Shown: piece after piece, positions 24,476-33,514 of the stretch
Numbering within the stretch: position 1 is the stretch's first letter
How the letters are laid out: every line of letters starts with the position of its first letter
DNA from: Bacteroidota bacterium
GTDB taxonomy: Bacteria; Bacteroidota; Bacteroidia; 2-12-FULL-35-15
NCBI GenBank assembly: GCA_947469885.1
Contig: CANIQT010000005.1
Span: forward strand, 62,001-126,000
DNA: 64,000 nt
Reading direction: 5' to 3'
The notes under the pieces: model-generated
What the model saw: the letters and a program-made list of their open reading frames with translations, nothing else
Databases searched by the model: none
What the model was told of the DNA's origin: nothing
Position numbers and translations under genes: made by a program

Positions 24476-26608
24476 ATGAAAAACATGCTACAAATTAGAA
24501 TTGCAATCGTTTGCACTTTACTTTCAATAGGTATATCAGTTACCTCTTCTTTTGCTCAAGACAATTATTTGCATTGCGGAACCACTGAGGCAATGAAAAA
24601 GCTATTTGAATTAAATCCAGGGTTAGAAGCTCAGTACGACAGGGATGAAAAAGTATATGCTGAGCAGGACAAACAGGCTGCAGCAAGAGGTTATGGTGAA
24701 AACAGAGATGTTATGTTAACGCTTTATACTATTCCTGTTGTGTTTCATATTCTACATCAAAACGGATCAGAAAACATTTCCGATGCACAAGTATATGATG
24801 CAGTAAGGATTTTAAATGACGATTATCGTAAATTGAATGCTGATATCGCTAATGTTGTATCTTCATTTACTTCCGTTGCTGCCGACTGCGAAATAGAATT
24901 TCGTTTGGCACAAAAGGACCCTAATGGAAACTGTACAAATGGCATTGAGCATATTTATTCAGCCCTTACGAATGCAGCCGATGATAATTCAAAAATCAGT
25001 CAATGGCCTAGAAATAAATATTTAAACATTTGGGTAGTTAAAACAATTGGCGACCCTGGTGTAGCAGGTTATGCTTATTTGCCAAGCAATCAAACTCCCG
25101 CTGCAATTGACGGAATAATTATTTTGTCCTCTTATATAGGAAGCATTGGAACAGGACACGCATCCACTTCTAGAGCATTAACGCATGAAATTGGACATTA
25201 TTTGAATTTGAAACATACATGGGGCGGCACTAATAGTCCTGGAGTTAGTTGCACAGGTAGCGATAATGTTTCTGATACTCCTACCACAAAAGGACATACC
25301 ACTTGTTCGTTAACTGATGCTACTTGTACTCCTCCAACCATAGAAAATGTTCAGAATTATATGGAATATTCTTATTGCACTAATATGTTTACTGCGGGGC
25401 AAAAAACACGTATGCGCAGTGCTTTAACAAGTGCCACTTCCCAAAGAAGTAGTTTGTGGACGGCTTCAAATTTAACTGCAACAGGCATAAGTACGGCATC
25501 CGTATTGTGTCAGGCTGATTTTGAAACAAACAGTAATTATGCTAATGTTCTTTGTGAAGGAGATAGTTTAAAATTCACCGATCTTGCTTGGAACGGAAAT
25601 CCTACATCATGGAGTTGGACATTTCCTGGAGGGACACCTGCTACATCAACCGATTCAACACCGACCATTACTTATAATACTGCGGGATTATACAATGCCT
25701 CGTTAACTGTTACAAACGGCTCTGGTTCTGTAAGTGTTACCAAAACAGGCTATGTGAGAGTAAACCATTCAACCGCAATGTATAATGGCAGTTTCTATTC
25801 TGAAGGATTTGAAACTGGAGGTGCAATTCCCAATGCAGACTGGCAAGTAAATAATTTTGCCCCAGGATTGAATACTTGGGTTCAAACAGGTGCAGCGGCT
25901 TCAACAGGCACTAAGTCTGTGATGATTACCAACTCAGCTGCTCAAAACGGGTATATAGATGAATTGATTAGCCCTTCGATTGATATGACGCAAATAACCG
26001 GAACCAATATTGGAATGTCATTCAAAGTTGCTTACGCTCAACGCACAGCTACCGATAATGATCAGCTTAAAGTATATGTTTCTACCAACTGCGGAAAAAA
26101 CTGGACCATTCGGAAGGCGTTGACTGGAGTTACTTTGGCTGCTGGAGTTTCTCCTACCACAGCTAACTTTGTTCCAACTGCAAATCAGTGGTCCACCCAA
26201 AGTTTCACTCTTTCTCAAGCACAGTTTACTGCTTCCAACGATTTATTTGTGAAATTTGAGTTTACTAGCAACGGAGGGAATAATGTTTATATAGATGATA
26301 TTAACTTAAATGGAACGGCTGCATCTGCAGGAATTGATGAATTAACAAATTCACTTAACTTTAATGTATTCCCTAACCCGGCAGACGAGAACACAATCAT
26401 CAATTTCAATTTGCTAGGGAAAGAAAAAGTGAGTATTAAAATCGTTGATGTGATAGGTCGTCAAGTAGCTGATGTATTTAAAGGAGAATTAGCTTTTGGA
26501 GAACATAAGTATTCTGTTGCCGACCATGCTAAACTTTCGGGAGGAGTTTATTTTGTTAACCTTACTGTTGGAGGACAACAGTTTGCCAGAAAACTAATTG
26601 TAAAATAA
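24476..26608 (+). CDS. Secreted M43 (pappalysin-type) metalloprotease with PKD and T9SS domains
   Basis: A 710-residue exported protein. A signal peptide (ending SVTSSFAQ) is followed by a propeptide-like region. The catalytic domain has the extended zinc motif HEIGHYLNLKH (about residue 238) and a Met-turn region VQNYMEYSYC, which places it in peptidase family M43. A PKD domain follows (FTDLAWNGNPTSWSWTFPGG, about 365-430), then a jelly-roll-like domain ending YIDDINLNG. The last 75 residues (FNVFPNPADENT to FARKLIVK) are a T9SS type A sorting domain. It probably degrades extracellular proteins. Confidence 0.92.
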   Translation: MKNMLQIRIAIVCTLLSIGISVTSSFAQDNYLHCGTTEAMKKLFELNPGLEAQYDRDEKVYAEQDKQAAARGYGENRDVMLTLYTIPVVFHILHQNGSENISDAQVYDAVRILNDDYRKLNADIANVVSSFTSVAADCEIEFRLAQKDPNGNCTNGIEHIYSALTNAADDNSKISQWPRNKYLNIWVVKTIGDPGVAGYAYLPSNQTPAAIDGIIILSSYIGSIGTGHASTSRALTHEIGHYLNLKHTWGGTNSPGVSCTGSDNVSDTPTTKGHTTCSLTDATCTPPTIENVQNYMEYSYCTNMFTAGQKTRMRSALTSATSQRSSLWTASNLTATGISTASVLCQADFETNSNYANVLCEGDSLKFTDLAWNGNPTSWSWTFPGGTPATSTDSTPTITYNTAGLYNASLTVTNGSGSVSVTKTGYVRVNHSTAMYNGSFYSEGFETGGAIPNADWQVNNFAPGLNTWVQTGAAASTGTKSVMITNSAAQNGYIDELISPSIDMTQITGTNIGMSFKVAYAQRTATDNDQLKVYVSTNCGKNWTIRKALTGVTLAAGVSPTTANFVPTANQWSTQSFTLSQAQFTASNDLFVKFEFTSNGGNNVYIDDINLNGTAASAGIDELTNSLNFNVFPNPADENTIINFNLLGKEKVSIKIVDVIGRQVADVFKGELAFGEHKYSVADHAKLSGGVYFVNLTVGGQQFARKLIVK

Positions 26609-26650
26609 GCGGTGCTTACCAACTAAGTACTTTACCGTAGTATATTGCAC

Positions 26651-26691
26651 AAAAAAAATCCCTCCCGAAATGAATCAGGAGGGATTTTTTT
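26651..26691. terminator. Bidirectional intrinsic terminator
   Basis: AATCCCTCC / GGAGGGATT stem with an A run on the left and a T run on the right. It lies between the protease gene and the converging small lipoprotein gene and can serve both. Confidence 0.85.
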
Positions 26692-26712
26692 GTTCTGTCT
26701 GAAAAGAAATAC

Positions 26713-26910
26713 TTATTTCTTTACCGAATCAGGTTGTGTGGTAGCTGTTGAATCCATAGCAGTTGTAACAGCTTGGCTTGCAGAATTGAATAAAGAATCC
26801 ATTTTTGCTTTTGCTTCCGCTTCCATTTTTGCTTTTTCTTCAGCACTTGGTCCGCACGACACGATGCTTAATGCACCTGCCACGAACAATAGGGCAACTA
26901 ATTTTCTCAT
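26713..26910 (-). CDS. Small Ala/Glu/Lys-rich lipoprotein
   Basis: A 65-residue protein with a clear lipoprotein signal (LSIVSC, Cys about residue 19). A short helix rich in A, E and K follows (SAEEKAKMEAEAKAKMDSLF), then a Ser/Thr-rich tail. Such tiny lipoproteins are common in Bacteroidota. No function is known to me; it may coat or space the outer membrane. It has a terminator directly behind it. Confidence 0.7.
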   Translation of the reverse strand: MRKLVALLFVAGALSIVSCGPSAEEKAKMEAEAKAKMDSLFNSASQAVTTAMDSTATTQPDSVKK

Positions 26911-27090
26911 TTTGTTTTTGTTTGTTATTAATTTATATTAGTATCTGAGGACAAATGTAAACAAAATCACTATTCGACAAAATTGATAATCAGATTTTTA
27001 AGATAATTTGGCTAACAAAATTTTGTTGAAAACCTAAAGAGTCATTGTCAAATTATATGTTTTATTAAACTCTTGTTCTTATAAAATAAC

Positions 27091-27098
27091 TACTTTTG
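27091..27098 (+). promoter_or_regulatory. -7 box of the superoxide dismutase gene
   Basis: TACTTTTG matches the -7 consensus, 41 bp before the sod ATG. A TTG lies 15 bp upstream, slightly closer than the usual 19-21 bp. Confidence 0.5.
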
Positions 27099-27139
27099 GG
27101 ATGTAAATTATTAATTAACAAATTAAACAACTCGAAAAT

Positions 27140-27745
27140 ATGGCATTTGAATTACCTAAATTAAAGTATGCTTACACAGCATTAGAGCCTCATATTGATG
27201 CTCGCACTATGGAAATACATCATTCCAAACACCATCAGGCTTATGTGACCAACCTAAACAACGCAATTGCAGGAACAGATGCGGAGCATCTAAGTATCGA
27301 AGAAATCTGTAAAAACATTTCGAAATACGCTATGCCTGTTCGCAACAATGGTGGTGGACATTTTAATCATTCCTTGTTTTGGAGCATACTGGGTCCAAGC
27401 ACTGGAAACGAACCGGAAGGCGAATTGTTGGCAGCTATTAATGCAGCATTCACTTCTTTAGCCGATTTCAAATCTCAATTTGCTGCTGCTGCTACAGGAA
27501 GATTTGGTTCGGGATGGGCATGGTTGGTTAAAAAAGATGGAAAACTTGTTATCTCTTCCACCCCTAATCAAGACAACCCTTTGATGGATGTTGCCGATGT
27601 AAAAGGAACTCCGATTCTTGGATTAGATGTTTGGGAACATGCTTATTACTTGCATTATCAAAACAGAAGACCCGATTACATTACTGCATTTTGGAATGTA
27701 GTAAATTGGGGTGAGGTGGCAAAACGCTTCAAGGCCTCACAATAA
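27140..27745 (+). CDS. Fe/Mn superoxide dismutase
   Basis: A 201-residue cytoplasmic enzyme turning superoxide into peroxide and oxygen. All metal ligands are visible: His in [13 protein letters not shown] (about 27), His in [13 protein letters not shown] (about 77), and Asp and His in [14 protein letters not shown] (about 165 and 169). The C-terminal [12 protein letters not shown] is typical. Metal choice (Fe, Mn or either) cannot be decided by eye. It has its own promoter box and a strong terminator. Confidence 0.96.
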   Translation: MAFELPKLKYAYTALEPHIDARTMEIHHSKHHQAYVTNLNNAIAGTDAEHLSIEEICKNISKYAMPVRNNGGGHFNHSLFWSILGPSTGNEPEGELLAAINAAFTSLADFKSQFAAAATGRFGSGWAWLVKKDGKLVISSTPNQDNPLMDVADVKGTPILGLDVWEHAYYLHYQNRRPDYITAFWNVVNWGEVAKRFKASQ

Positions 27746-27766
27746 CAAACATTTTAAGTTTTAATT

Positions 27767-27794
27767 GGGGATGTGTAACAGCATCCCCTTTTTT
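27767..27794 (+). terminator. Intrinsic terminator after the superoxide dismutase gene
   Basis: GGGGATG / CATCCCC stem followed by six Ts, 21 bp after the sod stop. It covers the early start used by the ORF track for the next gene, which shows that this start is wrong. Confidence 0.9.
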
Positions 27795-27803
27795 ATTTTA
27801 TTA

Positions 27804-28205
27804 ATGAGAAAAATTTTTATTTCTGTTTTGTTTGTTTTGTTTTTTGTTTCTGCTCATGCAAACGATTTCATAGAAATAAAAATAATAACTACTGATTCTT
27901 TAATCTGTTCATCCGATTCAGCTTTGGTTCATGTTTTGCTATTGCCTGCCGATTCATCAAAACAAAAAACCAGTTCTTTAAAAAAGAAATTTGTTTCGGC
28001 AGTGTTTGCATTTCCTTTTCCTTTTGGTTTTATGGGCGCTCACAGGGTTATGCTCGGAACAAAGCCTTGGGTACCTATAATATATGCTGCTACTTTTGGT
28101 GGTTGCTTTGGGTTGCTCCCGCTTATTGATTTTTGTGTTATTGTTTTTAGCAAAGACATTGAACAATACGAAAACAATCCGAAAGTATTTATGTGGATAA
28201 AATAG
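27804..28205 (+). CDS. TM2-domain membrane protein
   Basis: From the ATG at 27804 the protein has a signal peptide (MRKIFISVLFVLFFVSAHA), a short lumenal part, then a TM2 unit. That unit consists of a first hydrophobic segment FVSAVFAFPFPFGFMGAHRVMLG with the G-x-x-G-x-H-R-x-x-x-G pattern, and a second helix IIYAATFGGCFGLLPLIDFCVI. In Bacteroidota such proteins are common and uncharacterised. The track start at 27765 lies in the sod terminator and was rejected. Confidence 0.8.
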   Translation: MRKIFISVLFVLFFVSAHANDFIEIKIITTDSLICSSDSALVHVLLLPADSSKQKTSSLKKKFVSAVFAFPFPFGFMGAHRVMLGTKPWVPIIYAATFGGCFGLLPLIDFCVIVFSKDIEQYENNPKVFMWIK

Positions 28206-28296
28206 AAATTTTGAGTAGAGTTTATTTAGGATAAAGTACAAAGTAATGAGTCTAATTTGTATTCAGTATTCGTGAAAATTTGTTATTCGTAGTGTT

Positions 28297-28872
28297 ATGA
28301 AAGTAGGTTTATTTTTCGGTTCGTTCAATCCTATTCATGTAGGGCACATGGTTATTGCTAATCACATGTTGGAGTTTACCGATTTGGAAAAAATATGGTT
28401 TGTGGTTTCTCCTCAAAATCCTTTGAAGAATAAAACAAGTCTGCTTAACGAAAAACATCGGTTGCACTTAGTAACTCTTGCGATTGGCGATACCAACAAA
28501 TACAAAGCAAGTAATATCGAATTCAAATTGCCACAACCATCCTATACTATAAATACTTTAACTCATTTACAGGAAAAATTTCCTCAACATCAGTTTGCTT
28601 TAATAATGGGTACAGACAATCTTAAAAGTTTCAAGAAATGGAAAAACTATGAAGAGATTCTGAAAAACTATGAATTATATGTGTATCCAAGAATAGATGC
28701 AGATGGAGGTGAACTGAAAACACATAAAAAAGTAAAACTGGTGAATGCTCCACTGATGGAAATATCTTCGACTGCCATACGAGCGGGCATAAAAGAAAAA
28801 AAAGATATGAGGTATTTTATGCCTGACGAAGTGTGGCAGTATATTAAAGGAATGCACTTTTATGCAAAATAA
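28297..28872 (+). CDS. nadD: Nicotinate-nucleotide adenylyltransferase
   Basis: A 191-residue nucleotidyltransferase of NAD synthesis that joins ATP and nicotinate mononucleotide. The N-terminus GLFFGSFNPIHVGHM holds the family G-x-F-(D/N)-P-x-H-x-G-H motif. The adenine-side motif near the C-terminus is EISSTAIRAGI. IMGTDNLKSFKKWKNYEEI matches the usual G-x-D-x-x-x-x-x-x-x-W segment. It appears monocistronic. Confidence 0.96.
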   Translation: MKVGLFFGSFNPIHVGHMVIANHMLEFTDLEKIWFVVSPQNPLKNKTSLLNEKHRLHLVTLAIGDTNKYKASNIEFKLPQPSYTINTLTHLQEKFPQHQFALIMGTDNLKSFKKWKNYEEILKNYELYVYPRIDADGGELKTHKKVKLVNAPLMEISSTAIRAGIKEKKDMRYFMPDEVWQYIKGMHFYAK

Positions 28873-28933
28873 AATTGTTAAACCTATTTTTCTGATTAAT
28901 TTTGACTTCAATAATAGTTAACATATCAAATCT

Positions 28934-29449
28934 GTGAAAATAAAATTATTTTTATACCTACTTTTTGTTGGTTTTATGATGGGGCCATGTTCCAGTTGTG
29001 TTGCACAAGCTGTTTATCTGAAAGGATATGTAATTCAGCTAACCAACGACACGCTTTGGGGAGAAATAAAAAAGAATACCAAAAGAGATTATGATAATTT
29101 TGTGAAAGTATCATATCGCAAAAATGCTGGAAATGAAATAAAAACATTTGGTCCTAAAAAAATAAGAAGCTATTGGGTTGACAGCCTTACTTTTGTTTCA
29201 AGAATGATAGACGAAGAAATGGTTTTTGTGAAAAGAATGTCGTCAGATACTTCTACCATTATTATATACGAAGCCCAAACTCAATACGACCAGATGGGAA
29301 CTATAAAAATTGGTACAGATTATTACATTGAAAAACCTACCAAAGAGTTTATTAAAGTGAAATCGAAAAAGGCATTGAGTTATATTGAAGAAACCAAAGC
29401 CAAACACAAAAAGATTGAATACGCTGATTTAGGAATTAAAGAAAAGTAA
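28934..29449 (+). CDS. Secreted protein of unknown function
   Basis: A 171-residue protein with a GTG start and a signal peptide ending CSSCVAQA. The mature part has alternating strands: YLKGYVIQLTNDTLWGEIKK, VSYRKNAGNEIKTFGPKKIRSYW. From memory this type of beta-rich domain (a Y-V-x-x-x-x-x-D-T-x-x-G start) is frequent in Bacteroidota secreted proteins of unknown role. A basic, helical tail follows. It faces the lutA-like gene across a 5-bp gap. Confidence 0.65.
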   Translation: MKIKLFLYLLFVGFMMGPCSSCVAQAVYLKGYVIQLTNDTLWGEIKKNTKRDYDNFVKVSYRKNAGNEIKTFGPKKIRSYWVDSLTFVSRMIDEEMVFVKRMSSDTSTIIIYEAQTQYDQMGTIKIGTDYYIEKPTKEFIKVKSKKALSYIEETKAKHKKIEYADLGIKEK

Positions 29450-29454
29450 TTCCC

Positions 29455-30177
29455 TTAATCCCACCCCGAAGCAAGTACATCGCACAGGTGCATCATTTTA
29501 ACAGGATTGTTTTTTGCTTTTGCCAAACTGTTTAGATGCATCAGGCACGAAACATCTGTAGAAATAAGATATTCGGCATTGGTGGCAGATACATTTTCTA
29601 ATTTTTGTTCTCCCATACTCACCGCAATAGGTTCAAACTTTACTGCAAAACTTCCTCCAAATCCACAACACACATCGGTGTCTTTCATTTCGCGAAGTTC
29701 TAGTCCTCGCACTTTTTCGAGAAGCACTCTTGGTTCTCTTTTTATTCCATATTCGCGCAAAGCAGAGCACGAATCGTGATAAGTAGCAATGCCTTTAAGA
29801 GTAGCACCCAAATCGGTTATCTTTAAAACATTGACCATGAAATCGGAAAACTCAAAAATGTTTTTCTGAATTTGTTTGTATTGATTATGTAACACCGAAT
29901 TATGAAACATTTCAGGATAATAATTTTTTATCATTCCTACACATGAAGCAGAAGGGCAGACAATGTAACGGTCGTTCTGAAATTCGCGGATAAACTTTTC
30001 GCCAACCTGTTTGCAATCGGCAAAGTTACCGGCATTGAAAGCAGGTTGCCCACAGCAGGTTTGCTCGGGATTATAATTTACACCACATCCCACTTTTTCT
30101 AAAATCTTTACCATATTAAATCCGGTGTCGGGATAAATCTGGTCAATAAAACAAGGAATAAAAATATCTACAATCAT
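29455..30177 (-). CDS. lutA: LutA/YkgE-type iron-sulfur (CCG-domain) protein
   Basis: A 240-residue protein with the two cysteine-rich CCG blocks: NPEQTCCGQPAFNAGNF (about 40-55) and DTDVCCGFGGSFAVK (about 165), plus the paired Cys in VCPSASCVGMI and YHDSCSA. Length and motifs match the LutA (YkgE) subunit of the lactate-oxidising LutABC complex, or the related glycolate/heterodisulfide-type electron carriers. No lutB or lutC lies next to it, so partners must be elsewhere and the lactate role is inferred. Confidence 0.82.
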   Translation of the reverse strand: MIVDIFIPCFIDQIYPDTGFNMVKILEKVGCGVNYNPEQTCCGQPAFNAGNFADCKQVGEKFIREFQNDRYIVCPSASCVGMIKNYYPEMFHNSVLHNQYKQIQKNIFEFSDFMVNVLKITDLGATLKGIATYHDSCSALREYGIKREPRVLLEKVRGLELREMKDTDVCCGFGGSFAVKFEPIAVSMGEQKLENVSATNAEYLISTDVSCLMHLNSLAKAKNNPVKMMHLCDVLASGWD

Positions 30178-30251
30178 ATTGGTTACTAATAGCGAATCAA
30201 AACTAATTTACGAATAACGTTTGTTATTGGCTGCGAAATTACGAATTAATA

Positions 30252-31541
30252 TTACTGTACATGTTTCGATTTTGGAATGGTGAGTAAAACAATAAAACCT
30301 AGAATAAAAAAAACAATTAATGCTAATAACGAATTTCTCATTCCGCCAGTAATTCCTTCTATGGCACCAAATGCAAACATCCCGATTACGATACCTATTT
30401 TTTCGCACACATCATAAAAACTAAAAAAAGAAGCATTGTCTTCGGTTTCGGGCAACAGCTTTGAATACGTGGACCGAGACAATGACTGCACTCCACCCAT
30501 AACCAAACCAACGGCACAGGCTACCACATAAAACGCATTAGGAGTATAAACAAATGCGTAAGTACCCACACAGATACCAATCCAAATAAATAAGGTAACA
30601 CCAAGTGATTTAATGTTTCCTATTAATTTGGAAAGTCTCGAAAATAGGAACGAACCAAGTATGCCTACAAACTGAATGAGCAATACACTCACAATTAAAT
30701 TACCATCATCCAATCCAACTATTTCTTTTTTTGCAAACAACACTGCCATCAGCATCACCGTTTGAACTCCCATACTGTAAATAAAAAAAGCAATCAGGTA
30801 TCTTTTCAGTTGCTTGATATGATTGAGTTGTTGCCATACTTTTTTCAATTCTCTGAATCCTTTAAAAATAATACCGCCTTCGGAAGTATTATTATTAGAG
30901 GAGTTGGGCAGGCGGGCAAATGTTATTTGTGCAAAGCCTATCCACCATAAAGCAACAGAAATAAAAGAATATTTGGCAGGCATACCAAATGCTTTTATTG
31001 CAACCAGATTAAGAATAAGTAATATAGCACTTCCGAAATACCCCATTCCAAAGCCTTTTGCACTTACTTTGTCATGATCGGCCTGCTCGGCTATTTCGGG
31101 AAGATAGGCATTGTAAAAAACAAGACTCCCCCAAAAACCTACACTGGCGCAAAGTATAGAAAGCAATCCTAATCCTAAATTATCTTTGCTGAAAAAATAA
31201 AGTGAAGCACACGACAACGAACCCAAGTAACAGAAAAACTGCATGAACCGTTTTTTGCTTCCGCTGTAATCGGCAATGCCCGAAAGGATGGGAGATGACA
31301 ATGAGACAATGATAAATGAAATAGCCACCACATACGAATACAATTCAGTGTTTTTAAATTCCATTCCGAACAAACTTACCATATCACTTATTACTTTTCC
31401 ATCCACTTTTGTGGAGGTTACGTTTTCGTAAAAGATGGGAAAAATGGCGGAGGTAATAACCAGCGGATAAGACGAATTTGCCCAATCGTAAAACGTCCAA
31501 GCATTAATTAATTTTTTATCTCCTTTTTTTAGTTGTGTCAT
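30252..31541 (-). CDS. MFS transporter, Atg22/UMF1-like
   Basis: A 429-residue membrane protein with about 12 hydrophobic helices. The N-terminus INAWTFYDWANSSYPLVITSAIFPIFYE is the hallmark of the Atg22-like (UMF1) branch of the major facilitator superfamily; yeast Atg22 exports amino acids from the vacuole. GGVQSLSRSTYSKLLPE in the second half is another family signature. The substrate in bacteria is not known. It may be co-transcribed with the OmpA-family gene 46 bp upstream on the same strand. Confidence 0.88.
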   Translation of the reverse strand: MTQLKKGDKKLINAWTFYDWANSSYPLVITSAIFPIFYENVTSTKVDGKVISDMVSLFGMEFKNTELYSYVVAISFIIVSLSSPILSGIADYSGSKKRFMQFFCYLGSLSCASLYFFSKDNLGLGLLSILCASVGFWGSLVFYNAYLPEIAEQADHDKVSAKGFGMGYFGSAILLILNLVAIKAFGMPAKYSFISVALWWIGFAQITFARLPNSSNNNTSEGGIIFKGFRELKKVWQQLNHIKQLKRYLIAFFIYSMGVQTVMLMAVLFAKKEIVGLDDGNLIVSVLLIQFVGILGSFLFSRLSKLIGNIKSLGVTLFIWIGICVGTYAFVYTPNAFYVVACAVGLVMGGVQSLSRSTYSKLLPETEDNASFFSFYDVCEKIGIVIGMFAFGAIEGITGGMRNSLLALIVFFILGFIVLLTIPKSKHVQ

Positions 31542-31587
31542 AATGTTGGTTTATTAGTTTATTAGTTCATTTGTAAATTGCCATTTG

Positions 31588-32748
31588 TCATTGCTTTATT
31601 ATTACCATTTCTATTCTTCGGTTCTTTGCTCTGTTCTCTTCGGTATCGTTGGGAGCAAGTGGTTTCACTCCTCCAAGCCCTTTGTAAGTTATCGGATTGG
31701 TGATGCCATCTTTTTTAAGATAGTCGTAAATGGCTTTTGCCCGCTCTTTGGATATCGCTCTGTTGGTGGCTTCGTTTCCTTTGTTGTCAGTATATCCGTT
31801 CAACTGTACTTCCATAAACGGATGATTGTTTAAAACACTTTCCAATTGGTTCAATCCTTTTTCGGATGTTATTTTTAGTTTGGCTGTTCCGGATTCGAAA
31901 TAAATATTTTTGAGCACAAACAGTTGTCCGGTTTTAAAATTGTCAGGATACGCTTTTTCTGCTTTTGGTTTATTCACCACTGTTTTAACAGGTGTTGCAG
32001 GTGTTGGTGTTGTGGCGGTATCAGCCGGAATTAATTTTTTCCGCAACGAAATATCGTCTACAAAATAATATGCCTCTTTGAAAGAAAACAAATCCCATTT
32101 ATTTTTTTTCACAAAATCATCTTTCATGTTCTGGGCAAAGTTACCAACGATTACATATTTTTCTCCTCCGTGAGAGGTGTAGTTGCCTTGTATAGGTATC
32201 CAGTCGAGTTTGCCCGAAATTCCATTTTGATAAATAGTGTCAATCAACCCCTGTTCATCAAACTTCATCCCCATTTCAAATGGTTGGTCAGAAAAATATA
32301 CACCCAACTGCCTAACGGTTACAGTACTTTCGGATAGCAGCCGGACAAACATTCTGAAAAAATAAGTTCTGTCTTTTTCCAAAGGCTCCAACAATTTCAC
32401 AAACAGGAATTCTCTGTACTCTGCCTGAAACCGAAGCCCGGCATAACAAGTTCCTTTGTGTGCGCCTTTAAATTGGGTGGTATCTGTTTTGTCGGGTTTC
32501 ATGTAAAAATCCACTGTGCCAGCACCTTTCCAAGGGATTGCATTTTTTATGTCTTTTTCCGATTTATTTTTATGGTCTTCGAAACTTGGATTTGGCACCA
32601 GGTTTTTTCCTTTGGTTTGTGCATCGGCAAAGCAATAACATAAAAGCATTGCAAAAAGTAAAATTACTTTTTCAATCAATTGCACACGCTTTGCTACTTT
32701 TATCGTCACTCTTTTTTTGTTGATTTTAAATCGGAATATAGCAAACAT
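31588..32748 (-). CDS. OmpA-family outer-membrane protein with N-terminal sugar-binding-like domain
   Basis: A 386-residue protein. A basic start leads to a late signal segment (VILLFAMLLCYCFADAQ, about 30-44), so a start at a later codon is possible. Residues about 50-215 (NLVPNPSFEDHK, then a jelly-roll-like stretch ending YYFVDDISLRK) resemble galactose-binding or CBM-like domains. A Pro/Thr linker leads to a C-terminal OmpA domain (about 275-385: IYFESGTAKL, LNGYTDNKGNEATN, NRRIEMVI) that holds peptidoglycan. A TATTTTTG box lies upstream (32781-32774). Confidence 0.85.
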   Translation of the reverse strand: MFAIFRFKINKKRVTIKVAKRVQLIEKVILLFAMLLCYCFADAQTKGKNLVPNPSFEDHKNKSEKDIKNAIPWKGAGTVDFYMKPDKTDTTQFKGAHKGTCYAGLRFQAEYREFLFVKLLEPLEKDRTYFFRMFVRLLSESTVTVRQLGVYFSDQPFEMGMKFDEQGLIDTIYQNGISGKLDWIPIQGNYTSHGGEKYVIVGNFAQNMKDDFVKKNKWDLFSFKEAYYFVDDISLRKKLIPADTATTPTPATPVKTVVNKPKAEKAYPDNFKTGQLFVLKNIYFESGTAKLKITSEKGLNQLESVLNNHPFMEVQLNGYTDNKGNEATNRAISKERAKAIYDYLKKDGITNPITYKGLGGVKPLAPNDTEENRAKNRRIEMVIIKQ

Positions 32749-32773
32749 GATTCCGAAAATTACTTATAGTTGT

Positions 32774-32781
32774 CAAAAATA
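32774..32781 (-). promoter_or_regulatory. -7 box of the OmpA-family gene
   Basis: The minus strand reads TATTTTTG, 25 bp before the annotated ATG, which supports that start region. Confidence 0.45.
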
Positions 32782-32827
32782 CGAATACAAAATGCTATTA
32801 AAAAGTAGATTGAATTAATTTATAAAC

Positions 32828-32835
32828 TATCTTTG
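32828..32835 (+). promoter_or_regulatory. -7 box of the SnoaL-like gene
   Basis: TATCTTTG, 16 bp before the ATG at 32852. Confidence 0.5.
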
Positions 32836-32851
32836 GGGGAAAACTTTTTAT

Positions 32852-33217
32852 ATGATACTACAAACTAATTCCGAAATTACTTTCAAATGGCTCGATGCAT
32901 TTAATGAGCACGACATTGAAAAGCTGCTTGCCTTGTACAGCGATGATGCTGACCATTACAGTCCGAAACTAAAAGTGAAACATCCCGACACCAAAGGAAT
33001 AATAAAGGGAAAAGAAGCATTACGAAATTGGTGGAGTGATGCTTTTAAACAATTGCCCGATTTGCATTACGAAATTATTTCGATGGGAGTGGACAAGGAA
33101 TATGTGATGATGAAATATAAACGAACTGTAACAGGCGAAGCAGACATGGAAGTAAACGAAATTCTTCACATCAAAGATGGTTTAATTATTTCTTCGGTAG
33201 TAATCGAAAACAAATAA
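32852..33217 (+). CDS. SnoaL-like (NTF2 fold) protein
   Basis: A 121-residue soluble protein of the NTF2-like superfamily. The first helix is TFKWLDAFNEHDIEKLLALY, the SDDADHYSPK turn follows, then GIIKGKEALRNWW and a sheet (KYKRTVTGEAD, EILHIKDGLI). The fold binds small hydrophobic molecules and can be an enzyme or a sensor. No ligand can be proposed. Its stop codon touches the stop of the converging S4-domain gene with no base between. Confidence 0.82.
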   Translation: MILQTNSEITFKWLDAFNEHDIEKLLALYSDDADHYSPKLKVKHPDTKGIIKGKEALRNWWSDAFKQLPDLHYEIISMGVDKEYVMMKYKRTVTGEADMEVNEILHIKDGLIISSVVIENK

Positions 33218-33424
33218 TTATTCTACTTCTGCTTTTTCGTTTTTGAATTGCACACGGTCGCCTGGGCGTAGTTTGTTTCGTTTCCGGGTTTCTATTTCTC
33301 CGTTCACTTTCACTTCTCCGTTATCAATAGCTGCATTGGCTTCTGCCCCGTTGGCAGACCAACTTAATGCTTTGAGCAATTGATTGAGGTGAATGTATTC
33401 TTCTTTTATTTTAAATGTTTGCAT
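33218..33424 (-). CDS. S4-domain RNA-binding protein (YbcJ-like)
   Basis: From the internal ATG (MQTFKIKEEYIHLNQLLKAL) this is a 68-residue single S4 domain: LNQLLKALSWSANGAEANAA, then IDNGEVKVNGEIETRKRNKLRPGD. The final V-x-F strand is normal. It matches the small YbcJ/RqcP-like S4 proteins that bind RNA or ribosomes. The track start (MVLQTM) is 15 bp further up and less like the family. Confidence 0.88.
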   Translation of the reverse strand: MQTFKIKEEYIHLNQLLKALSWSANGAEANAAIDNGEVKVNGEIETRKRNKLRPGDRVQFKNEKAEVE

Positions 33425-33433
33425 TGTTTGTAG

Positions 33434-33475
33434 GACCACCCCCCAGCCCCCTCCTTGAAAATAAGGAGGGGGTGA
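33434..33475 (+). repeat. Copy of the palindromic repeat family
   Basis: GACCACCCCCCAGCCCCCTC, a CTTGAAAATAAG centre, then GGAGGGGGT. It sits between two minus-strand genes, directly upstream of the S4-domain gene. Confidence 0.65.
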
Positions 33476-33514
33476 CGAAGCCCGAAGTTTTTTGTAATTA
33501 TCTCTTTTTTGTTT

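Noticed and set aside
27765-27803. N-terminal extension of the TM2 protein to 27765
   Set aside because: This segment is the intrinsic terminator of the superoxide dismutase gene; the signal peptide begins at the ATG at 27804.
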